Shown in pieces: positions 1 to 6,583 of a DNA stretch of 10,338 nt. The DNA is taken from NCBI GenBank assembly GCA_946183175.1, contig CAMHBH010000072.1, positions 1-10,338 on the forward strand, given 5' to 3'. The number at the start of each line of letters is the position of its first letter. Position 1 is the stretch's first letter. This stretch comes from an uncultured Oscillibacter sp. (lineage in GTDB: Bacteria; Bacillota; Clostridia; Oscillospirales; Oscillospiraceae). Position numbers and translations under genes: made by a program. The notes under the pieces are model-generated. The model was given only the letters and a program-made list of their open reading frames with translations, had not been told where the DNA came from and ran no database searches.

Positions 1-304
1 CGATGCCCCTTTCGGCGAAGAAGCGGCGCATTTTCGAGACGGTGCCCCACCAGTAGTCGTGGTTGCCCTTGACGAGCAGTTTCCGCCCCGGGAAGCGGTC
101 GAGGAAACGGAAGTCGGCCTCGGCCTCTTCCAGCGTCATGCCCCACGAGGTGTCGCCGTCGAGAATGAGCGTATCCCCGGGGCGCAGGCACGACAGCCCC
201 TCCTCTATGCGTTCTACGTAGCGCTCCCACGCCGGGCCGAATACCTCCATGGACTTGTTGACGCTCTGGGAAAGGTGCAGGTCTCCGATAGCGTACAGGG
301 CCAT
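1..304 (-). CDS. Calcineurin-like metallophosphoesterase (partial, C-terminus outside window)
   Basis: Only the first 101 codons are in the window; the rest lies beyond base 1. The visible part carries the metal-site signatures of the calcineurin-like phosphoesterase superfamily: GDLH at residues 7-10, GDTSW at 50-54 and GNHDYWWG at 80-87. These supply the Asp, His and Asn ligands of a two-metal centre that hydrolyses phosphate esters. The substrate cannot be told from the sequence. There is no signal peptide, so the protein is probably cytoplasmic. The ATG at 304 is chosen because AGGAAGG lies a few bases upstream and the GD-x-H motif must sit near the N-terminus. The gene starts 34 bp after thrC with no clear terminator between, so it is probably the distal gene of the rplS operon. 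Family assignment is firm; specific function is unknown. Confidence 0.9.
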   Translation of the reverse strand, partial: MALYAIGDLHLSQSVNKSMEVFGPAWERYVERIEEGLSCLRPGDTLILDGDTSWGMTLEEAEADFRFLDRFPGRKLLVKGNHDYWWGTVSKMRRFFAERGI

Positions 305-322
305 AACATCACCTTCCTGACC

Positions 323-338
323 GCCTTCCCCGGAAGGC
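323..338 (-). other. Small stem-loop between thrC and the phosphoesterase gene
   Basis: GCCTTC and GAAGGC form a 6-bp stem around a 4-base loop immediately after the thrC stop codon. No T-run follows in the minus direction, and the next gene's ribosome binding site begins within about 10 bases. It is therefore more likely an RNA-processing or stability hairpin, or chance, than a terminator. Confidence 0.3.
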
Positions 339-1826
339 TTACTTCAAAAAATCGAGTACGACGCGCTCCATGTCCGCCTTTTCGGCGGAGAGGTCGAAGC
401 GGCGCTGTTTCCCCTTCAGGGCGGCGAGGCGCGACGGAATCGGCGTGCCTGTGGCCTCGTGCAACTGGTCGAGCAACGCCGTACCCGCGCCCTTGGGCGG
501 CTGTCCGATGGCGTCGAGTACGTGGTCGCAGAACTTGTACGGGGACGCGGTCGACGCGAAGACCGCGACAGTACGGTCTCCGGTGGCCGCGCGGTACTGC
601 TCCAGTACGTCCGCCGCTACCGCCGTATGCGTGTCGATAAGGTAGCCGTAGTCGCGCCAGTAGCGGCCAATCGTGGCGGACGTGCCGCGCTCGTCGCAGA
701 ACCCGCCCCAGTATAGCCCGTTCAGCGCCGCTTTGATACTCTCCGAGACCTCATATTTTCCGCCGCGCGAGAGCGCTTCCATATACCCGCGGACTTCCGC
801 GTCGTTTTCCCCGGAGAGGTCGTAGAGGAGGCGTTCCAGGTTCGACGAAACGAGGATGTCCATAGACGGGCTCATGGTCGTGTAGAATTGGCGGTTGCGG
901 TCGTAGACGCCCGTACGGAGGAAGTCCGTGAGGATGTTGTTCCGGTTGGACGCGCAAATCAGTTTCCCGACGGGAAGCCCCATGCGCATGGCGTAGTAGG
1001 CGGCGAGGATGTCGCCGAAATTCCCGGTGGGGACGCAGAAGTTGACCTTGTCGCCCATGGACAGCGCGCCGTCGCGGAGTAAGTCGCAGTAGGCGGAGAT
1101 ATAGTACACGACTTGCGGGAGAATGCGCCCCCAGTTGATGGAGTTGGCCGACGAGAGGAACACGCCGCGCTTGTCGAGGGTGTCGCGGATGGCGGCGTCG
1201 GAGAAAATGCGCTTTACGCCCGCCTGCGCGTCGTCGAAGTTGCCGACGACCGCGCACACGCCGACATTGTTGCCCTCTTGCGTGACCATTTGCGCCTCTT
1301 GAATCTCGGACACGCCGTCTTTCGGGTAGAAGACCATAATCGACGTGCGCGGAACGTCGGCGAAGCCCTCCATGGCGGCCTTGCCGGTGTCGCCGGAAGT
1401 CGCGACGAGGATACACGCCGTTTTGTCCTCCCCGGTCTTGGCCAGCGCCGCCGACAGCAGTCGCGGCAACATCTGCAAGGCCATATCCTTAAAGGCCGAA
1501 GTGGGGCCGTGCCAGAGTTCAAGACAGTACGTGTTACTGTCGACTTTGCGCAGAGGCGCGGCGGCGGGGGTGTCGAAACGCTCGGGGCCGTAGGCGTCCT
1601 CCGCGAAGGAAAGTAACTCCGCCTCCGGGTAGTCGTCGAGGTACAGCGCCATAATTTTCGCGGCGCGTACCGGGTACGGCGCGGGAATCAAACTCCGCAG
1701 AAACGCCTCGTCGATAACGGGTACTCTCTCCGGCGTCAGCAGACCGCCGTCGCGCGACAGCCCCATTTTTATCGCCTCCGCCGCGCTCAACCGGATTCGT
1801 TTGTCCCGCGTGCTTAGATATTTCAT
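339..1826 (-). CDS. thrC: Threonine synthase
   Basis: A PLP enzyme converting O-phospho-L-homoserine to L-threonine and phosphate, the last step of threonine synthesis, in the cytoplasm. The 495-residue protein belongs to the long (about 450-500 residue) class. It begins with the typical threonine synthase N-terminal domain (MKYLSTRD, then MGLSRDGGLLTP at 21-32). The PLP-binding lysine is K113 in GPTSAFKDMALQ. The phosphate-binding loop is ATSGDTGKAA at 142-151, and a second conserved block is VPTGNFGDILAAYYA. The reading frame stays open upstream to 1934, but the start at 1826 is preferred because an AGGAGGG site lies 6 bases upstream, the family N-terminus begins here, and an earlier start would run into rnhB-yraN. 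It lies 37 bp after that gene. Its presence in a translation and secretion operon is metabolically unrelated and probably reflects co-transcription only. No T-box or other threonine-responsive leader is visible just upstream. Confidence 0.97.
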   Translation of the reverse strand: MKYLSTRDKRIRLSAAEAIKMGLSRDGGLLTPERVPVIDEAFLRSLIPAPYPVRAAKIMALYLDDYPEAELLSFAEDAYGPERFDTPAAAPLRKVDSNTYCLELWHGPTSAFKDMALQMLPRLLSAALAKTGEDKTACILVATSGDTGKAAMEGFADVPRTSIMVFYPKDGVSEIQEAQMVTQEGNNVGVCAVVGNFDDAQAGVKRIFSDAAIRDTLDKRGVFLSSANSINWGRILPQVVYYISAYCDLLRDGALSMGDKVNFCVPTGNFGDILAAYYAMRMGLPVGKLICASNRNNILTDFLRTGVYDRNRQFYTTMSPSMDILVSSNLERLLYDLSGENDAEVRGYMEALSRGGKYEVSESIKAALNGLYWGGFCDERGTSATIGRYWRDYGYLIDTHTAVAADVLEQYRAATGDRTVAVFASTASPYKFCDHVLDAIGQPPKGAGTALLDQLHEATGTPIPSRLAALKGKQRRFDLSAEKADMERVVLDFLK

Positions 1827-1832
1827 GTTCCA

Positions 1833-1839
1833 CCCTCCT
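1833..1839 (-). promoter_or_regulatory. Ribosome binding site fixing the thrC start
   Basis: AGGAGGG on the minus strand, 6 bases before the ATG at 1826. It supports the shorter 495-residue protein over the longer open frame beginning at 1934. Confidence 0.8.
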
Positions 1840-1863
1840 GTATTGTCGCCTGACAGGTTTCCG

Positions 1864-2922
1864 TTACCGGAACGCGTCCGGCAGGTAGTCCAGATGAAAG
1901 AGGCCGTCGGGGTCGGCGCGGACTTCCGCGACATCGAACCGCGCCGGAGCGTCGGCGTCGTACCCGCTCAGCCAGCACGCCGCCGTTTTCCGCAGGCGTT
2001 CGCACTTCCGGGCGTCGACGGCCTCCCGCCCTGACACTACCGCGCCGCGCTTGCGGAGTTTGACTTCCACGAAGCATATCAGGCCCGACGGGTCACGCGC
2101 TATCAAGTCCAGTTCGCCGTACTGACAGCGCCATTGCCGCGACAGTATCGCAAAGCCCTGTTCCGACAGGTACCGCGCAACGATGTTTTCCCCGATATCG
2201 CCGCGCGCCTTGGGCGTCCGCGCCTCTACGGTGTCACTCCGCGTCCGGGCCTCCCCGGTATCGCCGCGCGTCCGCACTTCTCCGGTATCGTCCCGCGTCC
2301 GGGCCTCCCACTTTTTCAGGTAGCTTTTCCTGTGCTCCGGACAAGGCCCGTATTCGTCCAGCGCGGCGTAGTGCGCTTTCGTGCCGTAGCCCTTATGTTT
2401 CGCGAAGCCGTATTGGGGATAGCGCGTGTCGAGTTCCGCGACGACGTAGCGGTCGCGGCTGACTTTCGCCAGTACGGACGCCGCCGCGATGGACGCGCTT
2501 TTCCCGTCGCCGCCGACAATCAAGCGGTGGGGCGTCGTGATTTCCGCCGACTGCCCCCGGTCGCGGTTGCCGTCAATCAGGGCGATATCGGGCCGCACGG
2601 GGAGGGCGTCGATTGCCGTTTGCATGGCCTTCATGCGGGCGCTCAGAATGTCGGTGGCGTCGATTTCGGCTGCCTCCACGCGCGCCACGCTCCACGCTGC
2701 AGCGCCAGCCGTAATGACGCCGTACAGCGCCTCGCGGCGCTTCTCCGACAGTTTCTTGGAATCGTCGAGGCCGGGGATATCGGCCCCGGGCGGGAGAATC
2801 ACGGCGGCGGCGTACACGGGCCCCGCTAACGGCCCCGCGCCCGCCTCGTCGCACCCGCACACAATCGAATACCCCGCCGCGCGCGCTTCCTGTTCGTAGG
2901 CCCACCAGTCGATTTTGTCCAT
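1864..2922 (-). CDS. rnhB: Fused ribonuclease HII and YraN/UPF0102 nuclease-like protein
   Basis: One uninterrupted 352-residue frame holds two proteins that are usually separate. Residues 1 to about 205 are RNase HII, which cuts RNA in RNA-DNA hybrids and removes single ribonucleotides from DNA. The acidic catalytic residues are D25 and E26 (CGCDEAGAGPLAGPV), D117 (LIDGN) and D157 (AAASVLAKVSRD). Residues 241-352 are a complete YraN/UPF0102 domain: GDIGE at 241-245, YGELDLIA at 268-275 and FVEVKLRK at 284-291, a D...ExK pattern of the restriction-endonuclease-like fold. Residues 206-237 are a charged linker of about three 9-residue repeats. The GRG motif of RNase HII, which reads the ribonucleotide junction, is GAG here (residues 28-30). 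The ATG at 2922 has CCGGAG upstream and lies 4 bases after the rbgA stop. Adjacent rnhB and yraN genes are common; a fusion is plausible, but I cannot say how widespread. RNase HII identity is very sure; the molecular role of YraN is unsettled. Confidence 0.95.
   Translation of the reverse strand: MDKIDWWAYEQEARAAGYSIVCGCDEAGAGPLAGPVYAAAVILPPGADIPGLDDSKKLSEKRREALYGVITAGAAAWSVARVEAAEIDATDILSARMKAMQTAIDALPVRPDIALIDGNRDRGQSAEITTPHRLIVGGDGKSASIAAASVLAKVSRDRYVVAELDTRYPQYGFAKHKGYGTKAHYAALDEYGPCPEHRKSYLKKWEARTRDDTGEVRTRGDTGEARTRSDTVEARTPKARGDIGENIVARYLSEQGFAILSRQWRCQYGELDLIARDPSGLICFVEVKLRKRGAVVSGREAVDARKCERLRKTAACWLSGYDADAPARFDVAEVRADPDGLFHLDYLPDAFR
2212..2307 (-). repeat. 27-bp tandem repeats coding the RNase HII-YraN linker
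   Basis: Three in-frame 27-bp units (2227-2307) encode EARTRDDTG, EVRTRGDTG and EARTRSDTV, followed by a partial fourth (EARTP, down to 2212). The unit is hydrophilic and probably an extended flexible tether. A 19-base stretch in the repeat (2252-2270) matches the start of the YraN domain (2189-2207) with one mismatch, suggesting the repeats arose by duplicating the domain junction. Confidence 0.85.
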
Positions 2923-2926
2923 ACGT

Positions 2927-3799
2927 TCACTCCGGGAGTTCGAGTGTCAGACGGCCCAGCTTCCCGGCGCGGTACTCGTCCAACAAAATCTTTGCCATAC
3001 GTTCGGTGTCGATTTCCCCACCGGAAACCAGGAATCCGCGCTTGCGTCCGGCGTCTTGCAGTAAGCGGAAACCGTAGGCGATACCGGTCTCGGCGGCGTC
3101 GCGGGGCGGGAGTTCGGGGAGCTTGTAGGCCTCCCGCAGTCGCTCCGGCGCGGCCTCCGACAGGTACGCCATAAAGTGACAGCCTAACGTTTCCGTGTCG
3201 AGAATCTCGTCCTTGACGGCACCTGTAAAGGCTAAATGCAGTCCGACGGTCTCGTCGCCGAACTTGGGCCACAAAATGCCGGGGGTGTCGAGCAATTCGA
3301 GGCGCTTGTCGACGGGCACCCACTGTCCGGCGCGGGTGACGCCCGGGCGGTCTTCCGCCTTGGCGACGTTCCGCCCCGCGATACGGTTGATAAACGTCGA
3401 CTTGCCGACATTCGGGATTCCCAGTACCATCACGCGCACCACGCGCCCCGACTGCCCCTTGTCGGCATACGCTTTCAGTTTGTCGGCGAGGAGTTCGCGC
3501 ACGGCGGCGGCGAATTTCCCAGCCCCGCGCCCGCTCTTGGCGTCCGTGGCGAGTACGGCGAAGCCCCGCGCGCGGAAGAAGTCGCCCCATTGCGCGGTCG
3601 CGTCGGGGTCTGACTGGTCGGCGCGGTTCAGGACTATCAAGCGCGGTTTCCCCGCCGTCAATTCGGCTACGTCGGGGTTGCGGCTTGACGCCGGAATCCG
3701 CGCGTCGAGGATTTCACACACGGCGTCGACCTGCCGGAGGCGTTCGCCGATAAGGCGGCGCGTCTTGGCCATATGGCCCGGGTACCACTGTACGTTCAT
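2927..3799 (-). CDS. rbgA: Ribosome biogenesis GTPase RbgA (YlqF)
   Basis: A circularly permuted GTPase needed for late assembly of the 50S subunit in Firmicutes. The motifs appear in permuted order: G4 NRAD (58-61), G5 region DAKSG (86-90), G1/P-loop GIPNVGKS (127-134), G2 region RPGVTR (151-156) and G3 DTPG (171-174). The N-terminal WYPGHMAK contains H9, which corresponds to the histidine implicated in GTP hydrolysis in B. subtilis RbgA. The C-terminal part (about 195-290) matches the family's helical RNA/ribosome-binding domain. Length (290 residues) is normal. The start ATG overlaps the lepB stop as ATGA, so translation is probably coupled; no strong independent ribosome binding site is seen. 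The next gene follows after 4 bases. Its place behind rplS fits its role in large-subunit assembly. Confidence 0.97.
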   Translation of the reverse strand: MNVQWYPGHMAKTRRLIGERLRQVDAVCEILDARIPASSRNPDVAELTAGKPRLIVLNRADQSDPDATAQWGDFFRARGFAVLATDAKSGRGAGKFAAAVRELLADKLKAYADKGQSGRVVRVMVLGIPNVGKSTFINRIAGRNVAKAEDRPGVTRAGQWVPVDKRLELLDTPGILWPKFGDETVGLHLAFTGAVKDEILDTETLGCHFMAYLSEAAPERLREAYKLPELPPRDAAETGIAYGFRLLQDAGRKRGFLVSGGEIDTERMAKILLDEYRAGKLGRLTLELPE

Positions 3800-4401
3800 G
3801 CCAGCACGCCCACGCGCGAGAACTCCCGCTCTTTGGTCTCGGAGTCGGGGCCGGGGAACAGCAGGAACACCGCCCGCCCGATGACGTAGCGCGTATCGAC
3901 AGTGCCTAGGCGGCTGTGGCGGCTGTCGCTGGAATGGTTGCGGTTGTCGCCCATGACGAAAATACTGCCCTCAGGGACTGTCAGCGGAAAAGAAGTCCCC
4001 TCTTCTTCATAGGTCAGCTCGTTGATATAGGGCTCGTCCAGCGCGAGGCCGTCCACGTAGACAATCCCGGAGCGGAAATCGATGTCGACGGTCTGCCCCT
4101 CCGTGGCGATAACCCGCTTGACTATCGGGTTGTCGTCGAAGGTCTCCTTGCGCAGAATCACGATGTCCTTGTACTGGTAGTCGTGGTAGAGCAGGGAACT
4201 GAGCACGAGCAACCTGTCGCCGTGCTGTAGCGTGGGGAGCATGGAGTGCCCGTCGACGCCGATGAGGCGTACGACGAACGTAAAGAGCACGACCACCACC
4301 AGTACGGAGGACACAAGCGCCTGCATCCACTCGAAGAAGTCGCGCACGGGGTCTTTCTTTCCGGTTTGGTCTCCGGACGGGTTCCGGATAGATTCCTCCA
4401 T
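3796..4401 (-). CDS. lepB: Signal peptidase I
   Basis: A membrane-bound serine protease that removes signal peptides from secreted proteins, using a Ser-Lys dyad outside the membrane. The 201-residue protein has a charged N-terminal tail, one hydrophobic anchor at about residues 27-46, and then the catalytic domain. The nucleophile is S53 in GHSMLPTL, the general-base lysine is K95 in NPIVKRVIA, and the conserved box E is GDNRNHSSDSR at 151-161. A single anchor and short length are typical of Gram-positive SipS-like enzymes. AAGGAG precedes the ATG at 4401 with an 8-base spacer. It sits 71 bp after rplS, with a stem-loop in between, and overlaps rbgA by 4 bases. Confidence 0.97.
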   Translation of the reverse strand: MEESIRNPSGDQTGKKDPVRDFFEWMQALVSSVLVVVVLFTFVVRLIGVDGHSMLPTLQHGDRLLVLSSLLYHDYQYKDIVILRKETFDDNPIVKRVIATEGQTVDIDFRSGIVYVDGLALDEPYINELTYEEEGTSFPLTVPEGSIFVMGDNRNHSSDSRHSRLGTVDTRYVIGRAVFLLFPGPDSETKEREFSRVGVLA

Positions 4402-4420
4402 ATTGTTTTCTCCTTACTTC

Positions 4421-4449
4421 AAGAAAGAGAGAGGCTTGGCGCCTCTCTC
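4421..4449 (-). terminator. Stem-loop with short T-tract between rplS and lepB
   Basis: A perfect 9-bp stem (GAGAGAGGC with GCCTCTCTC, at 4441-4449 and 4427-4435) with a 5-base loop is followed on the minus strand by TTTCTT. The T-tract is short and interrupted, so this is best read as a partial or leaky terminator. It would allow much more L19 mRNA than mRNA for lepB and the genes behind it. It starts about 24 bases after the rplS stop. Confidence 0.65.
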
Positions 4450-4472
4450 CGTCTCTGCCAGTGTTTGGGCAA

Positions 4473-4814
4473 TCAGAGTTTCTCCTTAATCTTGGCGCGC
4501 TTGCCCACGCGACCGCGCAGGTAGTAGAGCTTGGCGCGGCGCACGACGCCCCGGCGCACGACCTGAATGGTGTCGATGGAGGGGGAGTGCAGCGGGAAGA
4601 CCTTCTCGACGCCCACGCCGTAGGAGATACGCCGTACGGTAATCGTCTCGCCGATTCCGCCGTGCTTGCGGGCAATCACGATTCCCTCAAAAATCTGGAT
4701 ACGCTCGCGGGAACCCTCTTTGACTTTGACGTGTACGCGCACGGTGTCGCCGACGGCGACCTTGGGGAGTTCCTTTTCGAGAGCTTCCCGGTTGAGTTCA
4801 GCAATCAAGTCCAT
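4473..4814 (-). CDS. rplS: 50S ribosomal protein L19
   Basis: A large-subunit ribosomal protein located at the interface with the 30S subunit. The 113-residue sequence is typical along its whole length: MDLIAELNREALEK at the start, VAVGDTVRVHVKVKEGSRER (19-38), then IQIFEGIVIARK, ISYGVGVEKVFPLHSP and the basic C-terminus KLYYLRGRVGKRAKIKEKL. AGGAGG lies 9 bases before the ATG at 4814. In many bacteria rplS follows trmD; here it is the first gene of its transcript, with its own promoter, and leads a set of lepB, rbgA and rnhB that is recognisable in Clostridia. Confidence 0.98.
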   Translation of the reverse strand: MDLIAELNREALEKELPKVAVGDTVRVHVKVKEGSRERIQIFEGIVIARKHGGIGETITVRRISYGVGVEKVFPLHSPSIDTIQVVRRGVVRRAKLYYLRGRVGKRAKIKEKL

Positions 4815-4891
4815 ATGTGATATCCTCCTGTTTCATAGGCGTTCGTGCGCCGCGCGGGCCGCAGAGGACCGCCCTTTTCAAAAGCCCTCAA

Positions 4892-4920
4892 AGAGTACCA
4901 CAGATTCCACAGAATTGCAA
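4892..4920 (-). promoter_or_regulatory. Promoter of the rplS operon
   Basis: On the minus strand there is a -35 box TTGCAA (4915-4920), a 17-base spacer and a -10 box TACTCT (4892-4897) preceded by TGG, resembling an extended -10. Transcription would start near 4885, giving a leader of about 71 bases before rplS. The leader is GC-rich, with short self-complementary stretches such as GGGC and GCCC, but I see no convincing match to a known ribosomal-protein leader. Confidence 0.75.
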
Positions 4921-5002
4921 GCATTATTTTGTAGGCTTTCCCGATTTTTCGGAAACGCGGCCCGGAAGTTTCGCTTGCGCCGCCGGGCGGAAGCGTGTAG
5001 AA

Positions 5003-5635
5003 TCAAGTCGGGGCGGCGTCGCAAAGCGTACACAGCGGACAGCCGGCGCATTTCGGCGCGCGCGCCGTACAGGTGTCGCGCCCGAACAACACCATTCTGT
5101 GGCAGAAGTTCGACGACTCCTCCGGCGGCAGGACTTCCCGCAGTTGCCGCTCTACTTTCACGGGGTCTTTGGAGCCGTCCGTAAGGCCCAGCCGCCCCGT
5201 GATTCGGATACAGTGCGTGTCGCAGACGTAGGCGGGCTTGCCGTACACGTCGCCGAGTATCAGGTTGGCGGTCTTGCGCCCGACGCCCGGGAGCGCCGTC
5301 AGGGCCTCCATGGTGTCGGGGACTTTGCCGCCGTGGCGCTCTATGAGCGCCTTTGCGCAGGCGACAATATCGCGCGACTTGCCGTTGAAGAAGCCGCAGG
5401 AGTGGATGTACTCCCCGACTTCCTTCGGGTCTGCCTCCGCGAAACTCTCCAGCGTGGGGAAGCGGGCGTAGAGGGCGGGCGTGACGCGGTTCACGCGCTC
5501 GTCCGTACACTGCGCCGAGAGACGGACGGCGAACAGTAATTCGTAGTCCTTTTCATATTGCAGGGAGCAGAGGGCGTCGGGGTAAATGCCCTTCAGAATT
5601 TCGATGATGTTCCGCACTTGCGATTCTGTTTTCAT
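5003..5635 (-). CDS. nth: Endonuclease III (DNA glycosylase/AP lyase)
   Basis: A base-excision repair enzyme that removes oxidised pyrimidines and cleaves the abasic site. From the chosen start the protein has 210 residues, the usual size. It has the SAQCTDERVN motif (40-49) and a helix-hairpin-helix LPGVGRKTANLIL (115-127) whose K121 is the Schiff-base lysine. The catalytic D139 lies in VCDTHCIR. The C-terminal [4Fe-4S] loop has C189, C196, C199 and C205 with C-x6-C-x2-C-x5-C spacing. The frame is open to 5713, but the ATG at 5635 is preferred because GAGG lies 8 bases upstream, the extra 26 residues are not family-like, and the longer form would overlap the divergent dipeptidase gene. No obvious terminator follows before the rplS promoter. 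Confidence 0.97.
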   Translation of the reverse strand: MKTESQVRNIIEILKGIYPDALCSLQYEKDYELLFAVRLSAQCTDERVNRVTPALYARFPTLESFAEADPKEVGEYIHSCGFFNGKSRDIVACAKALIERHGGKVPDTMEALTALPGVGRKTANLILGDVYGKPAYVCDTHCIRITGRLGLTDGSKDPVKVERQLREVLPPEESSNFCHRMVLFGRDTCTARAPKCAGCPLCTLCDAAPT

Positions 5636-5662
5636 GGAAGAATCCTCAACTGTCTTGCGTAG

Positions 5663-5691
5663 GTTATACGGAAAGGGGACGGGAATATGAA
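5663..5691 (-). promoter_or_regulatory. Weak candidate promoter for nth
   Basis: On the minus strand there is a -10-like TATAAC (5663-5668) and, 17 bases upstream, a poor -35-like TTCATA (5686-5691). It would give a leader of about 20 bases. The divergent spacer between nth and the dipeptidase gene is only 51 bp, so their promoters must overlap each other or the coding starts. I could not find a better plus-strand promoter for the dipeptidase. Confidence 0.3.
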
Positions 5692-6562
5692 ACTGGCGTA
5701 TTTCGACGCGCACTGTGACACGTTAAGCCGTTGCGTAAGGACGGGGGAAAGTCTGCTGGACGCGTCGGGGCAGTGTAATCTTGCGCGGCTGTCGCGCTAC
5801 ACGCCATTCGGACAGGTCTTCGCGATTTTCGCCGACAGCGCGAAAACGCCGAATCTCGCGGACGCTGTACGGCGTCAGGCGGCGCTGTTCCGGCGGGAAA
5901 AGGAACGGTATCCGGAGGAAATGCGCCGCGCGGTGCTGTCGGTGGAGGGCGGGGAGCTTCTCGACTGCGACCCGGGGCGTCTGGACGAGGCGAAAGCGTG
6001 GGGCGTGCGCGCGGTGAATCTGACGTGGAACCACGCGAACGGGCTTTCGGGCAGTCACGCGGAGGAGCCGGAGCGGGGGCTGTCGGACTTAGGCCGGGCG
6101 TTCGTGCGGCGCGCGGCGGAACTGGGTATTTTTATGGACATGTCGCACCTGTCGGACAGGGGCGTGTTCGACGTAGCCGAAATGGGCCTTGCGCCGCTGT
6201 TGGCGAGCCACTCGAACAGTCGGGCGGTGTGTCCGCACACGCGCAACCTGACCGACGACCAGTTCCGGGCGATTCGCGACAGCGGCGGGTTCGTAGGCGT
6301 GAACGTCTACCGGGCGTTCGTGGGCGGCGACGGTTCCCTGGAGGCCGTACTGCGCCACTTCGACCGCTTCCTCGGCATGGACGGCGCGCACTGCGTCGGG
6401 CTGGGTTCCGACTGGGACGGCGGAATCACGGGGGCGGGGGGCCTCAACGGCGTGGAGGACATGGACAAATTAGCCCTTGCCATGGAGCGTCGCGGATACG
6501 GGAAGCCCCTGATTCACGATATCTTTTACGGGAATCTGTCGCGGTTTCTGGGCATAGCATAA
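5687..6562 (+). CDS. Membrane dipeptidase family (renal dipeptidase-like) metallopeptidase
   Basis: A zinc-dependent dipeptidase of the amidohydrolase fold (peptidase family M19), which hydrolyses dipeptides, including some D-amino acid forms in this family. The metal ligands are visible in order: H9 and D11 (FDAHCDTL), bridging E87 (SVEGGE), H154 (MDMSHLS) and H175 (ASHSNSRAVCPHTRN). D242 in GLGSDWDG fits the conserved catalytic Asp. LTWNHANG (112-119) is another family block. Length is 291 residues, slightly short for the family. There is no signal peptide or lipobox, so despite its family name it is probably cytoplasmic and would act on imported dipeptides. A purine-rich GGGGACGGGA lies just before the ATG. 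It is divergent from nth and 21 bp upstream of an unrecognised gene on the same strand, probably in one transcript. Confidence 0.93.
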   Translation: MKLAYFDAHCDTLSRCVRTGESLLDASGQCNLARLSRYTPFGQVFAIFADSAKTPNLADAVRRQAALFRREKERYPEEMRRAVLSVEGGELLDCDPGRLDEAKAWGVRAVNLTWNHANGLSGSHAEEPERGLSDLGRAFVRRAAELGIFMDMSHLSDRGVFDVAEMGLAPLLASHSNSRAVCPHTRNLTDDQFRAIRDSGGFVGVNVYRAFVGGDGSLEAVLRHFDRFLGMDGAHCVGLGSDWDGGITGAGGLNGVEDMDKLALAMERRGYGKPLIHDIFYGNLSRFLGIA

Positions 6563-6583
6563 GTAGCGACGGGGGGCGGGGAC

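Noticed and set aside
1827..1934. Longer N-terminus for threonine synthase
   Set aside because: The extra 36 residues overlap the end of rnhB-yraN, are not family-like, and the start at 1826 has an AGGAGGG site at ideal distance.
2212..2307. Short regular repeats that could suggest a CRISPR array
   Set aside because: The units are contiguous with no unique spacers, in frame within a coding sequence, and diverge between copies. The same applies to 6854-7003.
4815..4885. Autoregulatory ribosomal-protein leader before rplS
   Set aside because: The leader is GC-rich and can form small pairings, but I could not identify the conserved features of a known L19 leader by eye.
4921..5002. Intrinsic terminator for nth
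   Set aside because: Short dyads exist (GCCCGG with CCGGGC; TTTCCGA with TCGGGAAA), but loops are large or stems bulged and no T-run follows on the minus strand.
5636..5713. Longer N-terminus for endonuclease III
   Set aside because: It would overlap the divergent dipeptidase start, and the ATG at 5635 has a suitable ribosome binding site and gives the normal family length.
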